Below are positions 50,771 through 59,806 of a stretch of DNA of 64,000 bases, piece by piece (within the stretch, counting starts at the first letter, position 1; each line of letters opens with the position of its first letter). This DNA is from Rothia terrae (lineage in GTDB: Bacteria > Actinomycetota > Actinomycetes > Actinomycetales > Micrococcaceae). A program made the translations under genes and the position numbers. The stretch covers positions 1 to 64,000 of the forward strand of contig NZ_JAAXPV010000014.1 in the NCBI RefSeq assembly GCF_012396615.1, read 5' to 3'. The notes below the pieces were generated by a model, which saw nothing but the letters and a program-made list of their open reading frames with translations, was not told the DNA's origin and made no database searches.

Positions 50771-52171
50771 GTGAGCATCAAACCCAAGACCCCGCAAAGC
50801 CAGCCCACCGCGCAAGAAGGTAGCACCGCGTCCAGCCGCACACCCGCGTCCCTCAACCGGCAGATTCTCGCCCTAGCAATCCCTGCTTTCGGCGCACTTA
50901 TCGCCGAGCCGCTGTTTGTCATGGCTGACTCTGCAATTATCGGGCACCTGGGCACGCCGCAACTTGCTGGGTTGACACTGGGCTCAACCGTGGTGCAAAC
51001 CGTCATCGGCCTCAGCGTTTTCTTGAGCTACTCCACCACTCCTGCGGTGGCTCGTGCCTTCGGCGCGGGCAATCTCAAGCAGGCATACACGGCAGGACGC
51101 GACGGCCTACTCACCGCCTTGCTGCTGGGCGTTCTCGTGGGCGGTATTTTGTGGATATTCGCTCCTGCAATCGTGACAATTTTGGGCGGGCAAGGCGATG
51201 TTCACGGCTTTGGCGTGGACTATTTACGCTGGTCAATGCCCGGTTTACCCGCCATGCTCGCGGTGCTCGCTGCTGTAGGCGTCCTGCGCGGAATGCAAGA
51301 CACCAAAACCCCGCTTTATGTGGCAACCGCCGGTGCTGTGCTGAATGCGGCACTCAACTGGGTACTCGTGTACCCGGTAGGCATGGGCGTGGCAGGCTCA
51401 GCGCTGGGCACCTCGGTGGTGCAATGGCTCATGGCTCTGGTTCTCGGAGCAATGGTGGTTCGCGGTATGCGCGCGCACGGCGTTCCCTTCGCGCTCCACG
51501 GCAGCGGTGTGCTCGGCGTGCTGAAAGTAGGATCCTGGCTCATGTTGCGCACACTCTCCATGCGCATTGCCCTGCTCGCCACCGTCTTCGTCGCCACCAC
51601 ACAGGGCGCAGAAAACCTCGCCGCCTACCAGCTCGTGCTCACCTTCTTCAACTTCCTCGCCTTCGCCCTAGACTCCCTGGCCATCGCCGCCCAAGCACTA
51701 CTCGGCAAGGAACTCGGCGCTCGCGACCTCACCCTCCTTGAAGAACGCGACGCCGTAGTCCATCTCAAAAACCGACTGGTGCGCTGGGCACTCGGCTTCG
51801 GCGTGGTGACCGCGCTCCTATGCCCACTCATTGGATTCTTCGCAGCCCCACTCTTTACTGCCGACCCCGCCGTGCAATACCTCTTCGCGCTCGCCCTACT
51901 GGTGGTCACCGTAGGGCAGCCACTCGCGTCCTACGTCTTCATTCTCGACGGCGTACTCATCGGCGCACAGGACGTACGGTACTTGGCGCTCGCATCCTTA
52001 GTGAACGCGGTGGTTTACCTGCCCATGCTGGCTGCGGTGTACCTGGTGTTCTCGGGCGATGCGACGGCGGCGGGTTTTGTGTGGCTGTGGATTAGCTACG
52101 CCATTGGCTACATGGGGATGCGTGCGCTCACCCTGGGGTATCGCGCGCGTGCGGGCGTGTGGATTAAATGA
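50771..52171 (+). CDS. MATE family efflux transporter (DinF-like)
   Basis: A 466-residue, 12-helix cation-coupled multidrug/organic compound exporter. LNRQILALAIPAFGALIAEPLFVMADSAIIG at the N-terminus (shown here in part) and the matching repeat in the second half are characteristic of the DinF branch. GTG start with GTGGAGAC upstream. It ends with TGA, confirming TGA as a normal stop in this genome. Likely monocistronic; a family D palindrome follows 27 bases later. Confidence 0.9.
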   Translation: MSIKPKTPQSQPTAQEGSTASSRTPASLNRQILALAIPAFGALIAEPLFVMADSAIIGHLGTPQLAGLTLGSTVVQTVIGLSVFLSYSTTPAVARAFGAGNLKQAYTAGRDGLLTALLLGVLVGGILWIFAPAIVTILGGQGDVHGFGVDYLRWSMPGLPAMLAVLAAVGVLRGMQDTKTPLYVATAGAVLNAALNWVLVYPVGMGVAGSALGTSVVQWLMALVLGAMVVRGMRAHGVPFALHGSGVLGVLKVGSWLMLRTLSMRIALLATVFVATTQGAENLAAYQLVLTFFNFLAFALDSLAIAAQALLGKELGARDLTLLEERDAVVHLKNRLVRWALGFGVVTALLCPLIGFFAAPLFTADPAVQYLFALALLVVTVGQPLASYVFILDGVLIGAQDVRYLALASLVNAVVYLPMLAAVYLVFSGDATAAGFVWLWISYAIGYMGMRALTLGYRARAGVWIK

Positions 52172-52197
52172 GGGCGCCGCCGCGTCCCTCCGTCGTA

Positions 52198-52256
52198 ACT
52201 TTCCGTGGATTTGCGCTGTAAAAACGCCGAAATTACAACGCAAATCCACGGAAAGT
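52198..52256. repeat. Intergenic inverted repeat, family D, copy 1
   Basis: ACTTTCCGTGGATTTGCG at 52198-52215 pairs perfectly with CGCAAATCCACGGAAAGT at 52239-52256. The second copy is at 53563-53621, on the other side of the next gene. Confidence 0.88.
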
Positions 52257-52332
52257 GAAATGTGCGAGGTTTATTAATCCGTAAAGAACGAAAACTTTAT
52301 AAAAAGCTTTCAGTTTTCTTTCAGCTTCACCC

Positions 52333-52338
52333 TACAAT
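52333..52338 (+). promoter_or_regulatory. -10 box for an apparently leaderless mRNA
   Basis: TACAAT is a strong -10 match, and its expected start point is the A of the ATG at 52346. No ribosome-binding site precedes that ATG. Confidence 0.6.
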
Positions 52339-52345
52339 GTGAGCT

Positions 52346-53497
52346 ATGAGCGAGAATCAGAACAACCCATTTTCTTCAGACACCCCCGATAACAGCGCGT
52401 CAGATCTAAACTCCGACACGCAACACACCACCGGCGGAAGCTACTCAGCGAACTCAGCGCAGAATTCAGCAGAGGGCTTCGGCTCATCATCCACCGAGAA
52501 CCCGGCACCTAGCGAGCAGGGTTTTTCATCATCTCAGGGTGCTTACGGCCAGCAGCAGGACGCTTACTCCGGCCAGAGCCCCTACAGCAGCCAGGCATCC
52601 ACCAGCCCCTACAGCTCTTACAACAGCCAGCCGAACGGTCAGTCAACCGCCGGCCAGTACGGCGCATCCGCCTATGGCGCGCAGAACACCGGCGGCCAGT
52701 ACAACAACGATCCCTACAACCAGTACAACGGCACTCAGGCTCCTGCAAAGAAGCAGAAGAACGTGCTCGGCATTGTCTCTATCGCACTGTCAGCTCTCGG
52801 CCTGATTCTCGGATGCGTTCCGGCTATCATGTTCCTCGGCTGGATTCTGCTGTTCGCAGGTTTTGTCACCGGCATCGTGGGTCTCTTCCAGAAATTCAAA
52901 GAAAAAGTCACCCCGATTATCGGCATTGCGCTCTCAGTTCTCGGTTCGATTATCGCGGGTATCGTTTTCTTCTTTGTCGTTGCAGGAGCAGTAGCGGACG
53001 CGACCTCATCCTCTTACGAAGAAGTTGAGTCAACGCCTTACGCATCCGAATCCTCGTACTCTTCACCCAGCGTAGCTGCGACCGAAGAACCCACTGTTCC
53101 CGAGGGCGTCCTTGCTTTTGGTAAGACCGCTGAATACAACGACGGCCTGAAAGTTACTATTTCAGAGCCCGCCGATTTTACGCCTAGCGACACCTCAGCA
53201 AGCATCGGCGATGACTCGGTGCAAAACCACCGCAAGTTCACGATCACCATTGAAAACGGCACCAAAGAAGCTTACGACCCCACCTCGGTTTATCTTTCGG
53301 GTAACTCCGGTGGCAAAGAAATGTCTAAGGTGTTCGACTCTGAACAGAACATTTCAAGCGGCCCTGAAGGCAAGATTTTGCCCGGCGACAAGGTCTCTTA
53401 CGACGCTGTATTTGGGGTTGCAGATCCCGAGAACATTACTTTGGAAGTAAGTCCTGATTACGATCGTGAGAGCGTTATCTTCACGAACAAGAAGTAA
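52346..53497 (+). CDS. DUF4190-like membrane protein with low-complexity N-terminus
   Basis: A 383-residue protein in three parts. Residues 1-130 are low-complexity and rich in Ser, Gln, Asn, Tyr and Gly, probably cytoplasmic and disordered. Two membrane helices follow (about 140-200, beginning VLGIVSIALSALGLILG), as in the DUF4190 family. The extracellular C-terminal 180 residues form a DUF4352-like immunoglobulin-type domain with conserved FGKTAEYNDGLKVTISEP near its start. It probably acts in envelope sensing or anchoring, but the role is unknown. It is bracketed by two family D palindromes. Confidence 0.78.
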   Translation: MSENQNNPFSSDTPDNSASDLNSDTQHTTGGSYSANSAQNSAEGFGSSSTENPAPSEQGFSSSQGAYGQQQDAYSGQSPYSSQASTSPYSSYNSQPNGQSTAGQYGASAYGAQNTGGQYNNDPYNQYNGTQAPAKKQKNVLGIVSIALSALGLILGCVPAIMFLGWILLFAGFVTGIVGLFQKFKEKVTPIIGIALSVLGSIIAGIVFFFVVAGAVADATSSSYEEVESTPYASESSYSSPSVAATEEPTVPEGVLAFGKTAEYNDGLKVTISEPADFTPSDTSASIGDDSVQNHRKFTITIENGTKEAYDPTSVYLSGNSGGKEMSKVFDSEQNISSGPEGKILPGDKVSYDAVFGVADPENITLEVSPDYDRESVIFTNKK

Positions 53498-53512
53498 ATA
53501 ACTTCACGATAT

Positions 53513-53552
53513 AAAAGTGCCCCTCACGTTATGAGCGTGAGGGGCACTTTTG
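53513..53552. terminator. Rho-independent terminator
   Basis: AAAAGTGCCCCTCACG at 53513-53528 pairs perfectly with the arm ending 53551, with an 7-base loop and flanking A and T runs, so it can work in both directions. Confidence 0.9.
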
Positions 53553-53562
53553 TGTAGATATA

Positions 53563-53621
53563 ACTTTCCGTGGATTTGCGCTGTAAAAACGCCGAAGTTA
53601 CAGCGCAAATCCACGGAAAGT
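53563..53621. repeat. Intergenic inverted repeat, family D, copy 2
   Basis: 24-bp perfect arms at 53563-53586 and 53598-53621 (outer ACTTTCCGTGGATTTGCG, as in copy 1) with an 11-base loop. It lies between a terminator and the end of the convergent YhgE/Pip gene. Confidence 0.9.
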
Positions 53622-53641
53622 GCGGCGCTCCCGCGGGAGCC

Positions 53642-56536
53642 CTAAGCCTTCACCAGCTTGCGAGTGGCGTTGGCGTTACCTGCCCACGCGCGTCGTTCTT
53701 TACGCTGGCGAATAAATGCCGCCAGCCACAGCAGAGCAAGGCCGATGAGCGACCACACCACCATAACGGTGACCCCGTGAGCCACGCCAATATCGCCGCC
53801 TGCAATGAAGGAGCGGAAGGCCTCAAGCGCGTAGGTGAGAGGTAGCCACGGGTGCATTGCCTGGAAGAAACCGGGCGCGGTTTCAATAGGGTACGTACCA
53901 CCGGCGGATGCGAGCTGTAAAGCCGTGAGAATCAGCGCCAAGAAGCGACCGGGAGGGCCTAACAAGGCAACGAGTGCCTGGTTGATGGCATAGTAGGTGA
54001 TCGACGTGAGAAGCACGAACAGCATGAGACCACCGAGATCATGCACCTTCAGGTCAACAACCGAGACCAAGATGCCGACCATCACGAGGCCCTGCACCAA
54101 ACCCATGAGCACCGAGCGCATGTAGGAGCGCAGCGCGCCAAACAGCGCGAGTTTGTCGTGGCGTACATGGCTTGATTTGAGCGCCGGGAACATGAGGAAG
54201 AAGGCGATTGCGCCAACCCACAGTGACATTGACATGAAGTAGGGCGCCAAGCCGTGACCGTAGGTGGGTACCTCGTGCAGGCGGGTGGACTCAACCTTGA
54301 CCGGGGCGGATGCGACGCCCGACAGATGGTCGGATTCGCTGGCGCTGTAGGTGGGTACCTGGTCTTTGCCTTCGGCGAGACCGTCCGCGAGTTCGTGCGA
54401 GCCGCCGTTGAGATCGCCCAAGCCGGAACTCAAATCTGCTGAGCCTTGCTCTGCATCTGATGCGCCGTCGTTCAGGCTTTGTGTGCCGTCGGCAAGGGTG
54501 TTTGCGCCGGATGCGAGGTCGCCGGTTCCTGTTGCCAGGCTGTTAGCGCCTCCGGCGAGAGTTCCTAGACCGGAGTTCAGTTCGATTGCGCCGCCTGCTA
54601 CTTGTGAGGTGGCGTCCTTGAGCTTATTTGCACCGTCAGAGGCACTGGACACAGCGTCGCTGACCTGCCCCATTCCGCCGGAGAGCTGGCTGACTCCGTC
54701 GGCGAGGTTGTCAGCGCCGGTGGCGAGGTCGCCCGTGCCGGTGGAGAGCTGGTTGGCGCCAGTAAGAAGATCACCGGTTCCTGCTGAAAGCTTGTCAGCG
54801 CCGGTGGCGAGGTCGCCCGTGCCGGTGGAGAGTTGGTCTGCGCCGGAGGCGAGGTCGCCGGTTCCGCCGGCGAGCTGGTCGGCACCCGCGCGGGCAGAGG
54901 CTACGCCGTCGCCCAAGGTGCCGATGCCTTCGTTGAGCGACTGCGCGCCGGTTGCGAGTTTGTCGGCGCCTTCTACGAGCTGACCTGTTCCGCCGGCGAG
55001 CTGCTGCGCGCCACCGTTGAGTGTTGCCAGGCCGGTGCCCTGCTCTGCGGATCCGGCGAGGTCGGTTGCGCCAGTGTTAAGTGCTTGCGCACCGTCGTTA
55101 ACGTCTTTCGCGCCGTCTGCGAGGGTCTGGGTTCCGGTGGCAAGGGCTGCAACTGCGGCTTTGCGCTGCTCCTCGGTCATCGCGTCCCAGTTGGTAAGTA
55201 GTGCCTGCGCACCGTCGTTGACACCGGTTGCACCCTTAGAGAGAGTGTCTGTTCCTGTTGCCAAAGTGCCTGCGCCGGCTGCCAACTTTTGCGAGCCGTC
55301 ATAGGCGGTTTGGGTTCCGGCGGCGAGTTTCTGCGCACCATCGTCAACGCCCTGTGCGCCTTCTTTCAGAGCGTTTCCGCCGTCGCTGAGTGCCTGTGCG
55401 CCAGCGGCAAGGGTCTCGCCCTCGGTGCCGTTGACCTTGGCGTCCATATCCTGCAGACCCTTATCGAGTGCCTGCGCGCCGTCATTGACGTCATTCGCAC
55501 CGGTTGCCAGCGCCTTAGCGCCGTCGTCTGCTGAATGCGCTCCCGTTGCCAATGACTTAGCGCCATCGTCGGCACTCTTGATGCCGGTTGCCAGCTGCTT
55601 TGTGCCGTCGTCAACGGTGTGCGCACCGTCTGCCAGCGCCTGAGCGCCGTCGTTCAGCTGCTGCGCCTGCGCCGGAACTTCAGAAAGCTTGGTGTTGAGT
55701 TCGCCCAAGCCGCTTGCGAGATCCGATGCACCCTGGCTGGTTTGCGTTGCGCCGTCCGCGAGTGTTGCTGAGCCGGTTGCGGCGTCATTCGCGCCGGTTG
55801 CCAACTGCTGCGCACCGTCGTTAGCGGATGCGGCGCCGTCAGCAAGGTCGTGTGCGCCGCCGTTGACCTGGGTAGCGCCGGATGAAAGTTCACCCAAGCC
55901 AGAGTTCAGTTGTACCGCGCCGTCTTCTGCGCTTTGAGTGCCATCAGCAAGTTTGGTCGCGCCGTCAGAGGCGTCAGATAGGCTACTGTGAACGTCGTTG
56001 AAACCGGTGTAAATGTTGCCCAGGTACTCCTTAGAGACCTTGGAATCCAAGTTGTTTTCAAGGGACTTAGCAATGGATGCGCTAATGTTACCCATCACCA
56101 CGTTTGAGCCGTCGTTGGAAGTCACCGTAATTTGCGCGGGGGTTGCCGTCGACGGGTCATCGTTGCCGATCGACGTCGTGTTCTGCGAGAAGTTTTCGGG
56201 AATACGCAGAACCGCGTACACGTCACCGTTTTCGAGTGCCTTCTCAGCATCGTCCTCGCTCATCTGCTGCCAGTCGAGGTTGTTGTCCGAAGTGGAGTTC
56301 ACGAGTTCATCGGTGACAGTCTGGCCGAGGTTTACCTGGTCGCCTCCGTTAGGTGGAGTCACCGCACGGTCACTGTTGACTACAGCAGCGGGCACGGTAT
56401 CTAGATTGTTTGTTGGATCAAAAACCGATGAAATCAGCATGGCTGAATAAATCATCGGCACCAGTGCAATAGCGAAAAGAACAATAAGTTTTTGCGCTAA
56501 GCCGCGAGATTTAATCGATGAAATTTTCTGTCTCAT
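53642..56536 (-). CDS. Giant YhgE/Pip-type membrane protein with heptad-like repeats
   Basis: A 964-residue protein with one N-terminal and about five C-terminal membrane helices. Residues about 30-190 form the extracellular YhgE/Pip N-terminal region (VPAAVVNSDRAVTPPNGG, NGDVYAVLRIPENFS). The segment from about 195 to 720 consists of dozens of degenerate units of the type LADGAQxLxxGAxxLATG, expected to make a long coiled stalk. The C-terminal ABC-2-like membrane domain follows. Relatives include the Lactococcus phage infection protein and type VII secretion EsaA. It lies 50 bases downstream of a TetR gene that probably represses it. Confidence 0.88.
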   Translation of the reverse strand: MRQKISSIKSRGLAQKLIVLFAIALVPMIYSAMLISSVFDPTNNLDTVPAAVVNSDRAVTPPNGGDQVNLGQTVTDELVNSTSDNNLDWQQMSEDDAEKALENGDVYAVLRIPENFSQNTTSIGNDDPSTATPAQITVTSNDGSNVVMGNISASIAKSLENNLDSKVSKEYLGNIYTGFNDVHSSLSDASDGATKLADGTQSAEDGAVQLNSGLGELSSGATQVNGGAHDLADGAASANDGAQQLATGANDAATGSATLADGATQTSQGASDLASGLGELNTKLSEVPAQAQQLNDGAQALADGAHTVDDGTKQLATGIKSADDGAKSLATGAHSADDGAKALATGANDVNDGAQALDKGLQDMDAKVNGTEGETLAAGAQALSDGGNALKEGAQGVDDGAQKLAAGTQTAYDGSQKLAAGAGTLATGTDTLSKGATGVNDGAQALLTNWDAMTEEQRKAAVAALATGTQTLADGAKDVNDGAQALNTGATDLAGSAEQGTGLATLNGGAQQLAGGTGQLVEGADKLATGAQSLNEGIGTLGDGVASARAGADQLAGGTGDLASGADQLSTGTGDLATGADKLSAGTGDLLTGANQLSTGTGDLATGADNLADGVSQLSGGMGQVSDAVSSASDGANKLKDATSQVAGGAIELNSGLGTLAGGANSLATGTGDLASGANTLADGTQSLNDGASDAEQGSADLSSGLGDLNGGSHELADGLAEGKDQVPTYSASESDHLSGVASAPVKVESTRLHEVPTYGHGLAPYFMSMSLWVGAIAFFLMFPALKSSHVRHDKLALFGALRSYMRSVLMGLVQGLVMVGILVSVVDLKVHDLGGLMLFVLLTSITYYAINQALVALLGPPGRFLALILTALQLASAGGTYPIETAPGFFQAMHPWLPLTYALEAFRSFIAGGDIGVAHGVTVMVVWSLIGLALLWLAAFIRQRKERRAWAGNANATRKLVKA
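54370..55960. repeat. Coding tandem-like repeats in the YhgE/Pip gene
   Basis: The DNA encoding the stalk contains many near-identical units, for example the repeated string GGTGGCGAGGTCGCCCGTGC at about 54720-54740 and again at about 54797-54817. They offer many sites for recombination that would change stalk length in multiples of seven or eleven residues. Confidence 0.7.
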
Positions 56537-56586
56537 CTCGTCTCTTTTCTTACTTCTGTAAATTTTATCTCTGTTAAAACTAAAAA

Positions 56587-57207
56587 CTAGTTGGCGTACT
56601 CGGGGTAGGCGGTGTTGAAGTCTTCTTGACTCACGCCCGCCGAATGCAACAGCAAAATACCCATGTGATCAGCCAGTTCTTCGGGGTTGGTCTCGGTGGA
56701 TTCATCGAGGATGCGTCGCGCCAGCAACCAGACCACCCCTGCGCTCATAAAGTGCGCCTGTTCGAGGGCTGATACCGGGCTTTTGCGTGTGCGTAGCACC
56801 GGGCCCATGGGGGAGCGGTTGAGAATTTTGTTGGCAATCATTTCCAGCACATCGTTGGTTGCGGTGTAGCCACCTACCCCGCGCAGCACGTTGATGTAGA
56901 ATGTCCTGTTCTTGTTCATCTCAGCGAGCATCAGGCGAAAGTTAGTGCGCGCAAACTGTGCCCATGATGTGTTGATGGTAATAGGTTGTGTCGCGTCGAA
57001 TGTGGCGTTCAGGCGGTCTTGCGTTGCCGCCTGCACGAGTGCCTTCATGTCGCCAAAGTGCTGATAGAAGGTGGGGCGGCTGATGCCCGCTTCTTTCACC
57101 ATGTCGCTGACGTTCAGTTCCGGAGAGGTTGAAGAGTCAAGGATGCGCGTCATCGCATCGATCAGCGCTTGGCGGCTGCGTGCGGTGCGGGGGTCTTGGG
57201 CTGTCAT
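56587..57207 (-). CDS. TetR-family transcriptional regulator
   Basis: About 206 residues. The N-terminal helix-turn-helix reads VSDMVKEAGISRPTFYQHFGDMKALVQA, a classic TetR DNA-binding domain; the C-terminal ligand domain is unassigned. It is followed by the YhgE/Pip gene in the same direction, and TetR-YhgE pairs are common in actinobacteria. The ATG at 57207, after AGAAAGAG, is preferred over a TTG eight codons upstream. A TTACACCTGTAA palindrome upstream is a candidate operator. Confidence 0.88.
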   Translation of the reverse strand: MTAQDPRTARSRQALIDAMTRILDSSTSPELNVSDMVKEAGISRPTFYQHFGDMKALVQAATQDRLNATFDATQPITINTSWAQFARTNFRLMLAEMNKNRTFYINVLRGVGGYTATNDVLEMIANKILNRSPMGPVLRTRKSPVSALEQAHFMSAGVVWLLARRILDESTETNPEELADHMGILLLHSAGVSQEDFNTAYPEYAN

Positions 57208-57265
57208 CGCGTCACTCTTTCTGGTTGTCAATCATGGTTCTGCTGGTTAAGTCAACATCACTAAT

Positions 57266-57277
57266 TTACACCTGTAA
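57266..57277. promoter_or_regulatory. Candidate TetR operator
   Basis: TTACACCTGTAA is a perfect 12-bp palindrome 58 bases upstream of the regulator start, with a degenerate second half-site (TTGTAAAG) about 20 bases further away. Size and symmetry suit a TetR dimer. Confidence 0.5.
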
Positions 57278-57313
57278 GAAAAATGTGCAAGTTGTAAAGT
57301 TGAAAGAGGTTGC

Positions 57314-57381
57314 CAACCCCTAGCGTTTCGCTCATTCGCTGGGTCTTTAACCACTTGCCATGAGCGAAACACCAGGGGTTG
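57314..57381. repeat. Intergenic inverted repeat, family C, copy 2
   Basis: CAACCCCTAGCGTTTCGCTC at 57314 and its complement ending 57381 form 21-bp arms with one mismatch. Here the element lies in a divergent region, 36 bases before the DinB-like gene start, and not at a gene end. Confidence 0.82.
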
Positions 57382-57416
57382 CTACGGGCTACCACCACAG
57401 ACAGAAAGAAAACGCC

Positions 57417-57920
57417 ATGAATTCAACAGACATCCTGCTCGACCTCGCATCACGCCCCGGACAGGCGTTGAGGGCGCTCGCATCCAGCCTGACCCCCGAA
57501 CTACTCAACGCGCACCCCGGCGATCACGACAACTCAATCGCGTGGCTACTGTGGCACACCGGTCGTGAAATTGACGTGCAACTCTCCATGCTCTCGGGTG
57601 AGGACGAAGTCTGGACTGCTCAAGACTTCAAAACCCAGTTTGACCTGGGTGAACTCGGTGACGGCGTGGGCTACAAGCATTCACCCGAGGACGCTCGCGC
57701 CATCATCGTGAGCGATGCTCAGCTGCTCATCAAGTACGTCAACGCGGCTTTGAGCGCGCTGATCGCCTACATCAAGACCCTCTCTGAAGATGATCTTTCC
57801 GAGGTAATCGATACCTCGTGGGAGCCTGCCGTGACTCGCGGCGCGCGTCTAGTCAGCATCGTTGACGACGCCGCTCAGCACGTCGCGCAGGCTGCCTACA
57901 TTGCGGGCATGACGCTCTAA
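57417..57920 (+). CDS. DinB / DUF664-family metal-dependent protein
   Basis: A 167-residue four-helix-bundle protein of the DinB/MDMPI type. WLLWHTGREIDVQ and the C-terminal DDAAQHVAQAAYI supply histidines for the metal site, as in mycothiol- or bacillithiol-dependent transferases of actinobacteria and firmicutes. It probably conjugates or isomerises an electrophile with mycothiol, but the substrate is unknown. The ATG at 57417 is chosen; an in-frame ATG at 57360 lies inside the family C repeat. Confidence 0.8.
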   Translation: MNSTDILLDLASRPGQALRALASSLTPELLNAHPGDHDNSIAWLLWHTGREIDVQLSMLSGEDEVWTAQDFKTQFDLGELGDGVGYKHSPEDARAIIVSDAQLLIKYVNAALSALIAYIKTLSEDDLSEVIDTSWEPAVTRGARLVSIVDDAAQHVAQAAYIAGMTL

Positions 57921-58088
57921 CAACCGCGTCCAGAAAGCCCTCGACACCAGTGCGTGCCGCCGGCAAAAATGTTGCGGTGCGCACTTTCTAAACCCCGATT
58001 TAAGGGGTTGCCTTAATAGGGATGCGACGCGCACCCTCGCGTGTACGAGATAGCGCCCACAAGCATCCGGCGGGCGAAAATCGCGTGC

Positions 58089-58094
58089 TATGCT
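58089..58094 (+). promoter_or_regulatory. Candidate -10 box for the DUF1846 gene
   Basis: TATGCT lies eight bases before the ATG at 58103, which has no ribosome-binding site; a leaderless transcript is likely. This is inference from spacing. Confidence 0.45.
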
Positions 58095-58102
58095 TGAATT
58101 CC

Positions 58103-59596
58103 ATGGTGAATAAAATTGGTTTTGACCGTGAGAAATACATCGAAATGCAGTCGGCGCACATTCAGGAGCGTCGCGAGCAACTAGGTGGCAAGCTGTACCT
58201 CGAAATGGGCGGCAAACTCTTTGATGATATGCACGCATCCCGTGTGCTTCCGGGCTTCACTCCCGACAACAAGATCGCAATGCTCGACAACATTCGCGAC
58301 GAAGTTGAAATTCTTATCTGCATTAACGCCAAGGACCTTGAGCGCCAGAAAATGCGCGCTGACTTGGGGATTTCCTACGAAGACGATGTTCTGCGTCTGG
58401 TAGATGTTTTCCGTGACCGCGGCTTCTTGGTAGAACACATCTTCCTTACCCAGATGGAAGACGACGACCGTAAGGCTGTTGCTTTCAAGGAGCGTCTGGA
58501 GCGTCTGGGTCTGAAGGTTTCACGCCACCGCGTCATCCCCGGTTACCCCACCAACACCGACCTAATCGTGTCAGAAGAAGGTCTGGGTCGTAACGAATTC
58601 GCTGAAACCACCCGCGACCTCGTGGTTGTTACCGCACCCGGCCCCGGTTCAGGCAAGCTTGCAACCGCGTTGTCACAGGTTTACCACGAACGTAAGCGCG
58701 GCGTTGAAGCCGGCTACGCAAAGTTCGAGACCTTCCCGATCTGGAACCTGCCGCTGGAACACCCCGTCAACCTCGCATACGAAGCTGCAACCGTTGACCT
58801 CAACGACGCCAACGTCATCGACCACTTCCACCTCACCGCGCACGGCGAATCAACCGTCAACTACAACCGCGATGTAGAAGCATTCCCGCTACTCAAGACC
58901 ATGCTCGAGAAGCTCACCGGCGAAACCCCCTACCAGTCACCGACTGACATGGGCGTTAACATGGCCGGCAACTGCATCACCGACGACGAAGCATGCCGTC
59001 ACGCGTCCGAACAGGAAATCATTCGCCGCTACTTCAAGGCACTCGTTGACGAGGCGCGCGGTGGTTTGGACTCAACCCAGTCAGACCGTGCAGCTGTAGT
59101 CATGGCGAAGGCAGGCGTAAAGGCTGCCGACCGCGTGGTTGTTGAGCCCGCTCGCAAGCGCGAAGAAGAAACCTCACTGCCCGCAGCGGCTATCGAACTG
59201 CCGGACGGTAGCGTCGTCACCGGTCGCACCACCGACCTGCTCGGTTGCTCATCCGTGATGCTGCTGAACGCTCTCAAGCAGCTGGCTGGCATCGATAAGG
59301 ACGCACACCTGCTCTCACCCGAGTCGATTGCACCTATTCAGGCGCTCAAGACCGACCACCTGGGTAGCGCAAACCCGCGTCTGCACACCGACGAGGTGCT
59401 GATTGCGCTCTCCGTTTCGGCATCAACCGACGAGAACGCACGCGCAGCACTCGAGCAGCTCAAGAACCTGCGCGGATGCGACGTTCACACCACCACCATC
59501 CTGGGTTCAGTGGACGAAGGTATCTTCCGCAGCCTCGGCGTGCTGGTAACGTCAGACCCGAAGTTCCAGCGCAAGAGCCTGTACCAGAAGCGCTAA
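58103..59596 (+). CDS. DUF1846 family protein
   Basis: A 497-residue soluble protein of the DUF1846 family. It starts [17 protein letters not shown] and contains [42 protein letters not shown] (a P-loop-like glycine-rich segment) and [18 protein letters not shown] (parts shown). Family structures show a Rossmann-like nucleotide-binding domain; the reaction is not known. Length is normal and it is highly conserved, suggesting a core metabolic role. It is monocistronic, followed by a family A palindrome. Confidence 0.9.
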   Translation: MVNKIGFDREKYIEMQSAHIQERREQLGGKLYLEMGGKLFDDMHASRVLPGFTPDNKIAMLDNIRDEVEILICINAKDLERQKMRADLGISYEDDVLRLVDVFRDRGFLVEHIFLTQMEDDDRKAVAFKERLERLGLKVSRHRVIPGYPTNTDLIVSEEGLGRNEFAETTRDLVVVTAPGPGSGKLATALSQVYHERKRGVEAGYAKFETFPIWNLPLEHPVNLAYEAATVDLNDANVIDHFHLTAHGESTVNYNRDVEAFPLLKTMLEKLTGETPYQSPTDMGVNMAGNCITDDEACRHASEQEIIRRYFKALVDEARGGLDSTQSDRAAVVMAKAGVKAADRVVVEPARKREEETSLPAAAIELPDGSVVTGRTTDLLGCSSVMLLNALKQLAGIDKDAHLLSPESIAPIQALKTDHLGSANPRLHTDEVLIALSVSASTDENARAALEQLKNLRGCDVHTTTILGSVDEGIFRSLGVLVTSDPKFQRKSLYQKR

Positions 59597-59651
59597 GGTA
59601 GGGGCGACGCCGCTGGCTGGTTGGCAGCGCGACTAACCCACCCGCATCCCC

Positions 59652-59717
59652 CGAGATCCTGATTTATCGATGAAATCCTGTTTTAAAGCAGGATCTCGTC
59701 GATAAATCAGGATCTCG
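59652..59717. repeat. Long palindromic repeat, family A, copy 5
   Basis: CGAGATCCTGATTTATCGA at 59652-59670 pairs perfectly with the arm at 59699-59717, around a centre with CCTG / CAGG. Compared with other copies, TTAATC or TTCATC is replaced by TTTATC in both arms, a compensatory pair of changes that keeps the pairing. Confidence 0.87.
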
Positions 59718-59806
59718 CTGTTTAAAAGAGAGCTGACGGTTGAGGCAGTCTTAGCCGGTAGGTAGAGTTAAGAGCGTAATATGACCCTACTCACGTAAGG
59801 AAAGGC

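Noticed and set aside
54370-55960. Long open frames on the plus strand opposite the YhgE/Pip gene
   Set aside because: They are low-complexity mirror images of the coding repeats on the minus strand.
57360-57416. Upstream start for the DinB-like gene
   Set aside because: The extension is encoded by the family C repeat; the same spurious beginning appears after copy 3 at 60801.
33856-59717. Repeats interpreted as a CRISPR array
   Set aside because: Copies are dispersed, palindromic and lie singly between genes, with no regular spacers and no cas genes.
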